This document shows, piece by piece, positions 26,959 to 34,995 of a stretch of DNA of 64,000 bases (positions are counted from its first letter, which is position 1; every line of letters starts with the position of its first letter). The notes beneath the pieces were generated by a model. The model was not told the origin of the DNA. It made no database searches and saw only the letters and a program-made list of their open reading frames with translations. The position numbers and the translations under genes were made by a program. The DNA is taken from the NCBI GenBank assembly GCA_002424095.1, contig DIPL01000014.1, forward strand, positions 1-64,000, given 5' to 3'. This stretch comes from Christensenella sp. UBA5489 (GTDB lineage: Bacteria > Bacillota > Clostridia > Christensenellales > UBA1242).

Positions 26959-29091
26959 ATGAATAATGTTTTTTTATTTCCAGCACTTGCTGGAAATCTT
27001 TGCATAGAAAAAAATAATGCTGTCATTTGTTCCGTATCGCCAAAAGGCGCAACGGAGATGAATAGTTTTAAATTAAAAAATCAAGTTATACCGCATACAA
27101 ATATTTGGTTTTTAAGGGGAATTGAATATTTGTTTTTTGGCACTTATTATTTTTTTGTAGGCTTAAAAAAATCTTTTAGGATTCTAAATCACAATTCGTT
27201 AAATCAAAAATCTCTATTAAAAACCACTTCAAAAAAGGACACTTCAAAAAAAACAAAAACAAAAGCGGTTTCAAAAAATTCGAATTCTGTTTCCGCCAAT
27301 TCTGTTTCTACAAATTCATCAAATGTTCTTTTCCAATATAATCCGTTCATTATTACTTTAATTTTGATGTTCATTGCTTTTTTTGTGGCTATTATTTTTC
27401 TAGGATTTTTGCCAACTCATCTCGGTTTTTGGATTTTAAATAAAAATTATAGTATATTTGTCAAAAAATTATGTATTGCTCTGACTAAAATAATGATTTT
27501 TTATCTAATTTTAATGCTGATATATTTAATTCCAGCGTTGAAAAATCTTTATAAATTCAACACTGCGGGAAACGTTGCATTAAATTCTGAAATAGAATTA
27601 AATGCTTCAACTCGTGATTTGTCAATGTTTCAAACCCGTCCTTTCAAAACTGTCCTTGAAAAAGAAAGCATAAAGAAACAAGACAAAATCAAAGAGCATA
27701 GAGCAACAAACTACTTAAATTTTGTCGTTTTTTCTTTACTGCTATCCTATTTTGTGATATCTTTAATTGGACTTGATATAAGTGCGTGGCTAAGACCGTT
27801 TGCAAATTTTTTAATAATGATTATTTGCTTTTCGGTTGTCTATGAATTATTATTTTTACTGGACACAAATTGGATAAAGCATAAAAAATATATAAAATTT
27901 ATAAGTTGGCTGGTGAATTCATCACCATCGCAAACTGAACTTCTTTTGGCACGCGCCTCTTTATGTGAAATTAAATTTATGATACAAGATTATGAAAGAG
28001 AATTAATAAAACAAAATGAAATTACGGCAAGTGATAACGTTGCTTTTTCTTTCGTTTACTCTGAAATAAAACAAAAAATGATTGAAAACGGCATCAATGA
28101 TATAAGCGAAGTCGATTGGCTGATTGCATCATATTTCAATTTGCCAAAATATGAAATTAAATTTTTAACTCAAATCACAAAACAGCAACAAAAAGAGCTA
28201 CTTAGTTTGTTGGCACGTCGGATTAAAGGAGAGCCGATTGCAAAGATTTTTGAATATACAGAATTTTACGGCTTAAAAATGAAAGTTGATAAAAATGTAT
28301 TAACTCCACGTCAAGAAACTGAGATTTTAACCGAAATTGCAATAAAAGAAATTAAAAAGGCAGAACGTAACGCATTAAAAAAATTCAAACACGATGTTAA
28401 AAGCACCGCCGAGAAAATAGATAAGAAAATAGATAAGGTAACTGTTAAATCTGAAAAAGATTCTAAAAAATCAGGAAAAAGGATAGCAGTATTAGATTTA
28501 TGTACCGGAAGCGGAGCAATTGCAATTGCAATAGCAAAAAACACAACGGCAAAAGTTTTTGCGACTGATATAAGCACGCAGGCATTAGAGATTGCACAAA
28601 CGAACGCAAAAAAAAATAATGCTCAAATAGAAGTTAAACAAAGCGATTTGTTTTCGAACTTAAAAAAGAAGCAATTTTTTGATTTTATAATAAGCAATCC
28701 GCCATATATAAAAACAGACAAAATAAAAACTTTGCAAATAGAAGTAAGAGATTTTGACCCAATAATTTCTCTTGATGGTGGTTTTGATGGCTTGTATTTC
28801 TATAAAAAAATTGCAAACGAATCGCCACCTTTTCTAGTTGAAAATGGAAAGATTTTTTTAGAAATTGGAAAAGGGCAGGGGAGCAAAGTTAAGAAAGTTT
28901 TGGCAGAAAATTTCACAAACATTAAAATCTTAAAAGACTATAATCACATTGACCGATTTGTAATAGCGCAGAAAAAAACAGAATGCAAAAAAGAATATAT
29001 TGAAAACATTTCATCAGATGATAAAACTTCAAAAAAGCCAAAAAACAAAAAGAGATTGAATTTTTTCAAGTCAAAAAAACAAGCAATATAA
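26959..29091 (+). CDS. Fusion of degenerate DUF1385 (YqhQ) membrane protein with PrmC methyltransferase
   Basis: This is one uninterrupted frame of 710 residues. Residues 1 to about 340 resemble DUF1385: an N-terminal FPALAGNLCIE, WFLRGIEYL, four membrane segments (about 130-310) and WLVNSSPSQTELLLARASL. The HGAEHK and HPRCGT motifs of that family are not preserved. From about 350 on it is PrmC, which methylates the GGQ glutamine of release factors: helical N-domain, LTPRQETEILTE, SAM motif LDLCTGSGAIAIAIA (near 511), NPPY (near 579) and EIGKGQG. A lysine-rich linker (about 465-508) and a basic C-terminal tail are added. DUF1385 and prmC are neighbours in many Clostridia, which explains the fusion. 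The start has no Shine-Dalgarno, and prfA is not adjacent. Confidence 0.85.
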   Translation: MNNVFLFPALAGNLCIEKNNAVICSVSPKGATEMNSFKLKNQVIPHTNIWFLRGIEYLFFGTYYFFVGLKKSFRILNHNSLNQKSLLKTTSKKDTSKKTKTKAVSKNSNSVSANSVSTNSSNVLFQYNPFIITLILMFIAFFVAIIFLGFLPTHLGFWILNKNYSIFVKKLCIALTKIMIFYLILMLIYLIPALKNLYKFNTAGNVALNSEIELNASTRDLSMFQTRPFKTVLEKESIKKQDKIKEHRATNYLNFVVFSLLLSYFVISLIGLDISAWLRPFANFLIMIICFSVVYELLFLLDTNWIKHKKYIKFISWLVNSSPSQTELLLARASLCEIKFMIQDYERELIKQNEITASDNVAFSFVYSEIKQKMIENGINDISEVDWLIASYFNLPKYEIKFLTQITKQQQKELLSLLARRIKGEPIAKIFEYTEFYGLKMKVDKNVLTPRQETEILTEIAIKEIKKAERNALKKFKHDVKSTAEKIDKKIDKVTVKSEKDSKKSGKRIAVLDLCTGSGAIAIAIAKNTTAKVFATDISTQALEIAQTNAKKNNAQIEVKQSDLFSNLKKKQFFDFIISNPPYIKTDKIKTLQIEVRDFDPIISLDGGFDGLYFYKKIANESPPFLVENGKIFLEIGKGQGSKVKKVLAENFTNIKILKDYNHIDRFVIAQKKTECKKEYIENISSDDKTSKKPKNKKRLNFFKSKKQAI

Positions 29092-29203
29092 ATTCAAAAA
29101 TATGTATAAATATGCACAAGGAATTGTTTAAGTTTCAAACAAAAAATCTATTAAAAAAAATTAATTTTGAAATTGTTTTTATTATTTTATTTTTAAACTT
29201 ATA

Positions 29204-30277
29204 TTAAAAATTATTTTCACTTAAATAGCGACTACATTCAACCGCAAGTGCAACAGTTGCACCGACAATATTATTATTTCCCATTCCAATAAAGCCCATC
29301 ATTGAAACGTGTGCAGGAACGGAAGAACTCCCAGCGAATTGAACGTCGCAATGCATTCTCCCCATTGTGTCAGTTAACCCATAACTTGTAGGACCTGCCT
29401 TCACATTATCTGGATGCATTGTTCGACCTGTGCCGCCACCAGATGCTACGGAAAAATAGTTCTTACCATTTTCAATGCAATATTTTTTATATTCGCCCGC
29501 CACTGGATGTGTGAAGCGGACAATATTCGTTGAATTGCCTGTAATTGATACGTCGACATTTTCGTGAATCATAATTTCCACTCCTTCATTAACATCGTAT
29601 GTACCATAAATACGGACATTATTTTCATCTATATTTAAGTTTGTTTCTTCTTTTTTTAATGAATAGTTATTCATTTTTTTTGTATTTGATTTTGAATTTT
29701 TTACCGATTGCTCATTGCCGAAATTAATTTCATTGAGAATTGTAAGTTTATGGTTCTTTTGATTAAAAGAGGTTTCAACGAAAATGAAACCTTTAATTCG
29801 TGCAATAATATAAGCCGCATCTTTTCCAAGTCCATTTAGAATTACTCGCAACGGTGTTTTTCTCACTTTGTTAGCAGATTTCACAATACCGATTGCTCCT
29901 TCTGATGCAGCAAAACTTTCGTGTCCTGCCAAAAAACAAAAGCATTTAGTTTTTTCGTTCAATAATTTTGCAGCTAAATTACCGTGTCCAATGCCGACTT
30001 TCCGTTGCTCTGCAACCGAACCCGCCTTACAAAAAATTTGCAGTGCTTCGCCAATTTTTTCAGCACAAACTCCCGCATCAGAATTATTATTCTTAATTGC
30101 CATAGCAACTCCAACTTCATAAGCGGAAATAGCATTATCAAAAGCAATAGGTTGAATATTTTTAATAATTTTTTCGACATTGATTTTGCATTCAAGGCAA
30201 AATTTTTTAACTTCATTTAAATCTTTAAAATTAAGATTTTTTAGTTTATTATCTATTTTACTTATATTTCCTTTCAT
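29204..30277 (-). CDS. GGGtGRT family protein, partner of an Fe-S scaffold homologue
   Basis: This belongs to the uncharacterised group named after its GGGtGRT motif (residues about 280-286), followed here by MHPDNVKAGPTSYGLTDTMG and GFIGMGNNNIVGATVAL. The N-terminal half has CAEKIGEALQIFCKAGSVAEQRKVGIGHGNLAA and FLAGHESFAASEGA. A K/N-rich insert lies at about 185-220. The biochemical function is unknown; the conserved His, Cys and Gly clusters and genetic linkage to an IscU-like gene suggest a metal or Fe-S related role, by inference. ATG 30277 follows AAGGCG, 77 bp after the scaffold gene in the same direction. Confidence 0.85.
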   Translation of the reverse strand: MKGNISKIDNKLKNLNFKDLNEVKKFCLECKINVEKIIKNIQPIAFDNAISAYEVGVAMAIKNNNSDAGVCAEKIGEALQIFCKAGSVAEQRKVGIGHGNLAAKLLNEKTKCFCFLAGHESFAASEGAIGIVKSANKVRKTPLRVILNGLGKDAAYIIARIKGFIFVETSFNQKNHKLTILNEINFGNEQSVKNSKSNTKKMNNYSLKKEETNLNIDENNVRIYGTYDVNEGVEIMIHENVDVSITGNSTNIVRFTHPVAGEYKKYCIENGKNYFSVASGGGTGRTMHPDNVKAGPTSYGLTDTMGRMHCDVQFAGSSSVPAHVSMMGFIGMGNNNIVGATVALAVECSRYLSENNF

Positions 30278-30354
30278 TTTTTCGCCTTTTTATTTATTTG
30301 AAATTTATTTAATTTCACTAAATCTTATTATTTGTTTTAACTTCCGCACGAATT

Positions 30355-31014
30355 TCAATCTTTTCTAGGATTTAAAAAATTCACTCCTTGTGCAAATCTA
30401 CCATAGGTTTTAGTGCAATCTGCAAGTGTTTGAGTTGGATTTCCTCCGTTTCGCAATTTTTCAATAAGAGAATTAACATCGACATATTCATAACCAATTA
30501 CTTCACTGTTTTTATCAAGTGCAAGCCGTGTAACATAGCCTTCTGCAAGATTAAGGTATCTAGGACCATTCTCTCCACCATAAACCGTGGCAAAATTGCT
30601 TGCTCTGTGTTTACCTAAATCTTCTAAGGCACTTCCGACTTCTAGTCCATTTTCAGAAAAAGCACTTTGACTTCGACCGTAGACAAGTTGAAGGAAAATT
30701 TCACGCATTGCGACATTGATTGCATCGCACACCAAATCCGTATTCAACGCCTCCAAAAGAGTTTTGCCAACTAAAATTTCTCCTGCCATTGCCGCCGAAT
30801 GAGTCATAGCACTACAACCAATTGTTTCAACTAATGCTTCACGAATAATTCCATTTTTAACATTAAGTGTTAATTTACACACTCCTTGCTGAGGGGCACA
30901 AGCGCCACAGCCGTGCGAAAAACCGCTTATGTCGGAAATTTCTTTCGTTTGAGTAAAGTTTCCTTCCTGCGGAATTGGCGACGGTCCGAAAGTTTTACAA
31001 TTTTTACAATTCAA
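30355..31014 (-). CDS. Iron-sulfur cluster assembly scaffold (IscU/NifU-N-like) protein
   Basis: The 219-residue protein has an IscU-like core: GVCKLTLNVKNGIIREALVETIGCSAMTHSAAMAGEILVGKT, with the expected cysteine at the strand-helix junction. Unlike housekeeping IscU it carries an N-terminal CxxC (CKNCKTFG), a CGACAPQQGVC segment and a C-terminal extension of about 80 residues containing another cysteine (LADCTKTYG). TTG 31014 is the start, since GGAG lies 8 nt upstream and the nearby ATG is out of frame. It is always seen by me, from memory, next to the GGGtGRT gene, as here. It may build a cluster for that protein; this is inference. Confidence 0.85.
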   Translation of the reverse strand: MNCKNCKTFGPSPIPQEGNFTQTKEISDISGFSHGCGACAPQQGVCKLTLNVKNGIIREALVETIGCSAMTHSAAMAGEILVGKTLLEALNTDLVCDAINVAMREIFLQLVYGRSQSAFSENGLEVGSALEDLGKHRASNFATVYGGENGPRYLNLAEGYVTRLALDKNSEVIGYEYVDVNSLIEKLRNGGNPTQTLADCTKTYGRFAQGVNFLNPRKD

Positions 31015-31136
31015 TTTTTCATCTCCATTTTTATTTATAATAGCAAAAATAATTTTTTAAAGCAAATATTTATTATCTTTTATTAATATTAAAAAATATA
31101 TCACATTTTGTTAATGTTTTAAAAAAATGATTTTGC

Positions 31137-31165
31137 TTGATTTTTGCAATAATATAAGATAAAAT
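31137..31165 (+). promoter_or_regulatory. Promoter of the tyrS unit
   Basis: TTGATT (31137-31142), 17 bp, TAAAAT (31160-31165). The leader would be about 50 nt, too short for a T-box. Confidence 0.65.
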
Positions 31166-31223
31166 ATTTATTGATTAAATTAAAAATTATAATTGTATTA
31201 AAATCAGGGAAAGGAAGAAAAAT

Positions 31224-32477
31224 ATGGATAAAAAACTTTTTGAATTTTTACAGAAAAAAGGATATGTATATCAAACAACCGACGAAGCAGCAGTAAAAAA
31301 ACTTTGCAACGGCAAACCGATGACTTTGTATTGTGGCATAGACCCAACCGCCGATAGTCTGCATATAGGGCATTGCTTTCCGCTTATAATTTTAAGACAT
31401 TTTCAAAACGCAGGGCACCGTATAATAATTTTGCTTGGCGGTGCAACAGCAATGATTGGAGACCCGTCTGGAAAACGAGAAATGCGAAAAATGGTTTCAC
31501 AGGATTTCATTACATCAAATCTCGATAGTATAAAAAAAATAATTGGAAAATTCTTAAACCTTGGCGGAGAAAATCCGATTACATTTGTGAATAACTATGA
31601 CTGGTTTAAAAACTTGAATTATGTCGAATTTATGCGTGAAATTGGAGTTCATTTTAATGTAAATAAAATGCTTGCAACTGAGGCATACTCATCAAGACTT
31701 AATGAAGGCGGGCTGACTTTTTTTGAAATGGGATATATGCTTATGCAAGCATATGATTTTGTTTACTTAAATAAAAAATATGGTTGCAGTATGCAAATTG
31801 GCGGTAGCGATCAATGGGCGAATATTTTGGCAGGTGTTGAACTCGGACGCAAACTTGCTCATCAGGAAGGAAAAAGCGAACAAAATTTTCAAGCGATGAC
31901 TTGTCCATTACTTTTAAATTCAGAAGGGAATAAAATGGGAAAAACTGAAAAAGGTGCAGTTTGGGTGCTTAAAGAAAAAACATCACCTTTTGAATTTTAT
32001 CAATATTTTTATAACCAAAACGACGCCGATGTTGAGAGATTTTTGAAAATATTAAGCGACTTGTCAGTTGACGAAGTTAGTGAAATTATGAAAGGTGATA
32101 TTCGTGATGCAAAGCATAGAATGGCGTTTGAAGTAACAAAACTTATTCACGGTGAAGCGGATGCGAAAGAAGCACAAGATACGGCAAAAAATTTATTCTC
32201 TTCCAAAACAAATTTGAATGATTTAAGCAATATGCCAGAAATTGAAATAGATGCACAAACTTTGAAAAAGGGTTTTAAGATTTTAGATGCTTTTTTGATT
32301 GCAAATCTAGCAGGTTCAAAAAGTGAAGTTCGAAGAGTTGCGGCTCAGGGCGGATTGTCGCTGAATAATGAAAAGATAATTGACCCTGAAAAACTTTTAA
32401 GTGAAAAGGATTTTAATAATAAAGTTGCAATATTGAAAAAAGGCAAAAAAACTTTTGTAAAACTTATATTTAAATAA
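31224..32477 (+). CDS. tyrS: Tyrosyl-tRNA synthetase
   Basis: A class I aminoacyl-tRNA synthetase charging tRNA-Tyr. The 417 residues hold the HIGH-like motif (DSLHIGHCFPL), the tyrosine pocket CGIDPTAD, QIGGSDQWANILAG, the KMSKS equivalent KMGKTEKGAVW and a C-terminal S4 RNA-binding domain (SKSEVRRVAAQGGLSLN). ATG 31224 follows AAAGGAAG. No T-box leader is present. It leads a tight group: recX 14 bp downstream, then acpS and an amidohydrolase. Confidence 0.97.
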   Translation: MDKKLFEFLQKKGYVYQTTDEAAVKKLCNGKPMTLYCGIDPTADSLHIGHCFPLIILRHFQNAGHRIIILLGGATAMIGDPSGKREMRKMVSQDFITSNLDSIKKIIGKFLNLGGENPITFVNNYDWFKNLNYVEFMREIGVHFNVNKMLATEAYSSRLNEGGLTFFEMGYMLMQAYDFVYLNKKYGCSMQIGGSDQWANILAGVELGRKLAHQEGKSEQNFQAMTCPLLLNSEGNKMGKTEKGAVWVLKEKTSPFEFYQYFYNQNDADVERFLKILSDLSVDEVSEIMKGDIRDAKHRMAFEVTKLIHGEADAKEAQDTAKNLFSSKTNLNDLSNMPEIEIDAQTLKKGFKILDAFLIANLAGSKSEVRRVAAQGGLSLNNEKIIDPEKLLSEKDFNNKVAILKKGKKTFVKLIFK

Positions 32478-32491
32478 AAAAAGGAATATAA

Positions 32492-33157
32492 ATGGAAATT
32501 ACAGATTTAAAAAAAATAGGAAAATCTGTCAAATATAAAGTTTTTGTTGATAATCTTTTTTGGTGCATATTAATTGATGAAACAATTGTAAAATTTAATT
32601 TAAAAAAAGGCGTTAATTATGACGCTGATTTTTTAAATAATGCGAAAGCGGAAGGACAAAAAAAACTTGCACTAAACACAGCAATGAAACTCGTTAGTCT
32701 TTATTCAAAAACAAAAAAAGAAATAGGTGATTATCTAAATAAAAAATCTTTTTCTCAGGAAGCAGTGAAATATGCCATAAAAAAACTTCAAGAATACAAC
32801 TATATAAATGATGAGAATTATGCTAAAAATTATATAAATATGAAAAAAAGCGTGAAAGGCAAAAAAGCAATTGAATTCGAATTAAAAAATAAAGGAATTA
32901 ATTTAGATATTATTAAAAAAAGCATTAATGAAATGGAAAATCAAGATGATGAAATTTTTAAATTAGCAGAAAAATTTCTGAGAAATAAGAAAGATAACGG
33001 AAATATAAAAAATCAAGAAGTCGAGAGTTTAAATAAAGCAAAACAACAACAAAATAATGAATTTATATTGAAAGCTAAATTGTTTAATCATTTAATGGGC
33101 AAAGGTTTTAAATATGATGAAATTATGCGTGTAATTAATAAAATTTTCGAAAAGTAA
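32492..33157 (+). CDS. recX: Regulatory protein RecX
   Basis: RecX binds RecA filaments and modulates recombination. The 221-residue protein has an N-terminal winged-type region, then LVSLYSKTKKEIGDYL, EYNYINDENYAKNYI and KKAIEFELKNKGI, the tandem three-helix repeats of the family. A K/N/Q-rich insert lies near residues 165-192, before the last repeat. ATG 32492 follows AAAAGGAATA. It is 14 bp after tyrS and 20 bp before acpS. recA itself is not in the window. Confidence 0.85.
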   Translation: MEITDLKKIGKSVKYKVFVDNLFWCILIDETIVKFNLKKGVNYDADFLNNAKAEGQKKLALNTAMKLVSLYSKTKKEIGDYLNKKSFSQEAVKYAIKKLQEYNYINDENYAKNYINMKKSVKGKKAIEFELKNKGINLDIIKKSINEMENQDDEIFKLAEKFLRNKKDNGNIKNQEVESLNKAKQQQNNEFILKAKLFNHLMGKGFKYDEIMRVINKIFEK

Positions 33158-33177
33158 TTCAGTTGAGCGGAGTAGCA

Positions 33178-33570
33178 ATGAAAATTGGAATTGATATGGT
33201 TGAGATTAATAGATTTTATGAAAAAGACGACTCTTTTTATAAAAAAATATTCACCGAAAATGAAATTCATTATGCTAGAAAATACAAAAATTATGCTGAA
33301 CGATTTGCCGGGTTTTTTTGTGCAAAAGAAGCCTTTATTAAAGCACTTGAATGTGAGAAAAAATTAGATATGAGAAGCATTGAGGTTTTACATTTCGAAA
33401 GTGGAAAACCGTACCTAAATCTTTACGGCGATGCAAGAGAGTTGATTAAAGAAAAAGAATTCACACAGGACAAATCAGAAAAGATAAAAAGCGATTATTT
33501 TATAAAAAAAATTGATTTAAGTATTTCGCATACGAAAAATTCAGCAGTTGCAATTGTAATTATTTATTAA
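33178..33570 (+). CDS. acpS: Holo-[acyl-carrier-protein] synthase
   Basis: AcpS transfers 4'-phosphopantetheine from CoA to acyl carrier protein. ATG 33178 is chosen over TTG 33163 because GGAG (33168-33171) lies just upstream of it, giving 130 residues. The family motifs are GIDMVEINRF with the magnesium Asp, RFAGFFCAKEAFIKAL with the catalytic Glu, and LSISHTKNSAVAIVI. A K/E-rich insert of about 15 residues lies before the last motif. Homotrimeric cytosolic enzyme in the family. acpP is not in the window. Confidence 0.92.
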   Translation: MKIGIDMVEINRFYEKDDSFYKKIFTENEIHYARKYKNYAERFAGFFCAKEAFIKALECEKKLDMRSIEVLHFESGKPYLNLYGDARELIKEKEFTQDKSEKIKSDYFIKKIDLSISHTKNSAVAIVIIY

Positions 33571-33599
33571 TTTGTAAGGAAAAATTAAGAGGTGAGAAA

Positions 33600-34850
33600 A
33601 TGAAAATTTGGTTTTATAACGCACAAATATTACAGAATTGCAAAATAATTTCAGGAGATGTTTTAGTTGAAGATGAAAAAATTGTATATGTCGGAAAAAA
33701 TCCACCTGTTTTTGATGCGGACAGAAAAATTGATGTAAAAAATAATATTTTAATGAGTGGCTTTGTCAATACTCATTCTCATATACCGTCAACAATAATG
33801 CGTGGTTATGCCGATGATATGCCACTAGATTTATGGCTTGACAAAATCATTCCCATAGAAAGAAAGATGACAGAAAATGATATTTACTGGTCAACTATGC
33901 TCGGAGTGATGGAATATGTAAGGGCAGGAATAACTTGCGTAGAGGAAAATTATTCTTTTATTTCACCGATTATGAACGCCTTAAAAAAAGCAGGTATGCG
34001 AGCCCGTATTTCGCTTGGATATCCAAATGTAAACCAAACGAAAAAAGTAAATTTAGAACAGCAATTTAAAGAGATAAAGAAAAATAATTTTAAAGCCGTA
34101 TGTTTTGCACATTCAGTTTATGGAACAAGTCAAAAACAATTTGACGAGTTGATAGTTTTTGCAGGAAAAAACAATTTGAGTGTAAGCACGCATTTATCAG
34201 AAACTTTAAAAGAAGTCGGAGATTGCACTGTAAAATATGATAAAACACCAGTTGAGTATTTGGAATATTTAGGATTTCTAGACAGACCTTGCACAATTTA
34301 TCACGCAGTCCACACAGATAAAGATGATTTGAAAATTTTGGCGGACTATAATGTAAATGTGGTAACTTGTCCGTCAAGCAATTTAAAACTTGCCAGCGGA
34401 ATTGCTCCTATTTATGCAATGCAAACAGCAGGAATTAATATTGCAATTGGAACAGATGGAGCATATAGCAACAACAGTTACGATATGTTTAAGGAAATGT
34501 TTTTAACAGCAACTTTAAACAAAACAACTTTATATAATGCTGAAATTTTAAAAGCAAAAGAAATTTTAAAAATGTCAACTATCAACGGAGCAAAATCTTT
34601 GGGATTTGACAATTTAGGCGACATAAAAGAAGGATATTTCGCCGATTTGATTTTGATTGATATAGATAAACCGCATCATTTTCCGCATAATAATTTAGTT
34701 TCAAATTTGGTATATTCAGCAAAATCAAGTGATGTTTATCTAACTATGATAAACGGAAAAATTGTTTATGAAAATGATATTTTTAATTTTGATGAAAAAG
34801 TTGAAAAAATCTATTCGGAATGTAAAAAAATTAAAAGTAAAATTTTATAA
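33600..34850 (+). CDS. Amidohydrolase, 5'-methylthioadenosine/S-adenosylhomocysteine deaminase type
   Basis: The 416-residue protein is a metal-dependent amidohydrolase of the MtaD/Ssn group. It contains the HxH metal site (NTHSHIPSTIMRGYADD), HLSET, HAVHTD and the metal Asp in GTDGAYSNNSYDMF, and an N-terminal composite beta domain (MSGFVNTHS). Enzymes of this group deaminate S-adenosylhomocysteine, methylthioadenosine or adenosine; the exact substrate cannot be read from sequence. ATG 33600 follows GAGGTGAG, 29 bp after acpS. A guanine deaminase-like or other nucleoside deaminase role is possible. Confidence 0.82.
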   Translation: MKIWFYNAQILQNCKIISGDVLVEDEKIVYVGKNPPVFDADRKIDVKNNILMSGFVNTHSHIPSTIMRGYADDMPLDLWLDKIIPIERKMTENDIYWSTMLGVMEYVRAGITCVEENYSFISPIMNALKKAGMRARISLGYPNVNQTKKVNLEQQFKEIKKNNFKAVCFAHSVYGTSQKQFDELIVFAGKNNLSVSTHLSETLKEVGDCTVKYDKTPVEYLEYLGFLDRPCTIYHAVHTDKDDLKILADYNVNVVTCPSSNLKLASGIAPIYAMQTAGINIAIGTDGAYSNNSYDMFKEMFLTATLNKTTLYNAEILKAKEILKMSTINGAKSLGFDNLGDIKEGYFADLILIDIDKPHHFPHNNLVSNLVYSAKSSDVYLTMINGKIVYENDIFNFDEKVEKIYSECKKIKSKIL

Positions 34851-34866
34851 GAGAATTAATCCATCT

Positions 34867-34911
34867 ATTTTTAAAGTCGTTATAAATTGCTAAATATTTG
34901 ACTTTAAAAAT
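34867..34911. promoter_or_regulatory. Inverted repeat overlapping the clpC promoter -35
   Basis: Perfect 12-base arms ATTTTTAAAGTC (34867-34878) and GACTTTAAAAAT (34900-34911) are separated by 21 bp. The right arm covers the -35 box of the clpC promoter, so it could be an operator; the usual CtsR heptads (GGTCAAA) are absent. A long weak hairpin ending the upstream transcript is the alternative. Confidence 0.4.
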
Positions 34912-34926
34912 TGAATCTATTAAACT
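34898..34926 (+). promoter_or_regulatory. Promoter of clpC
   Basis: TTGACT (34898-34903), 17 bp, TAAACT (34921-34926), about 70 bp before the start codon. Confidence 0.6.
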
Positions 34927-34995
34927 ATAAAGTAGAAGAAAAAACCAAAAATTTAAACTTAAAAAATTCAAAATTTAAAAAAAGGAGTGAAGTTT

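Noticed and set aside
26942..26962. Six-codon upstream frame overlapping the fusion gene start as ATGA
   Set aside because: No ribosome site or convincing promoter precedes it; such short frames are frequent by chance.
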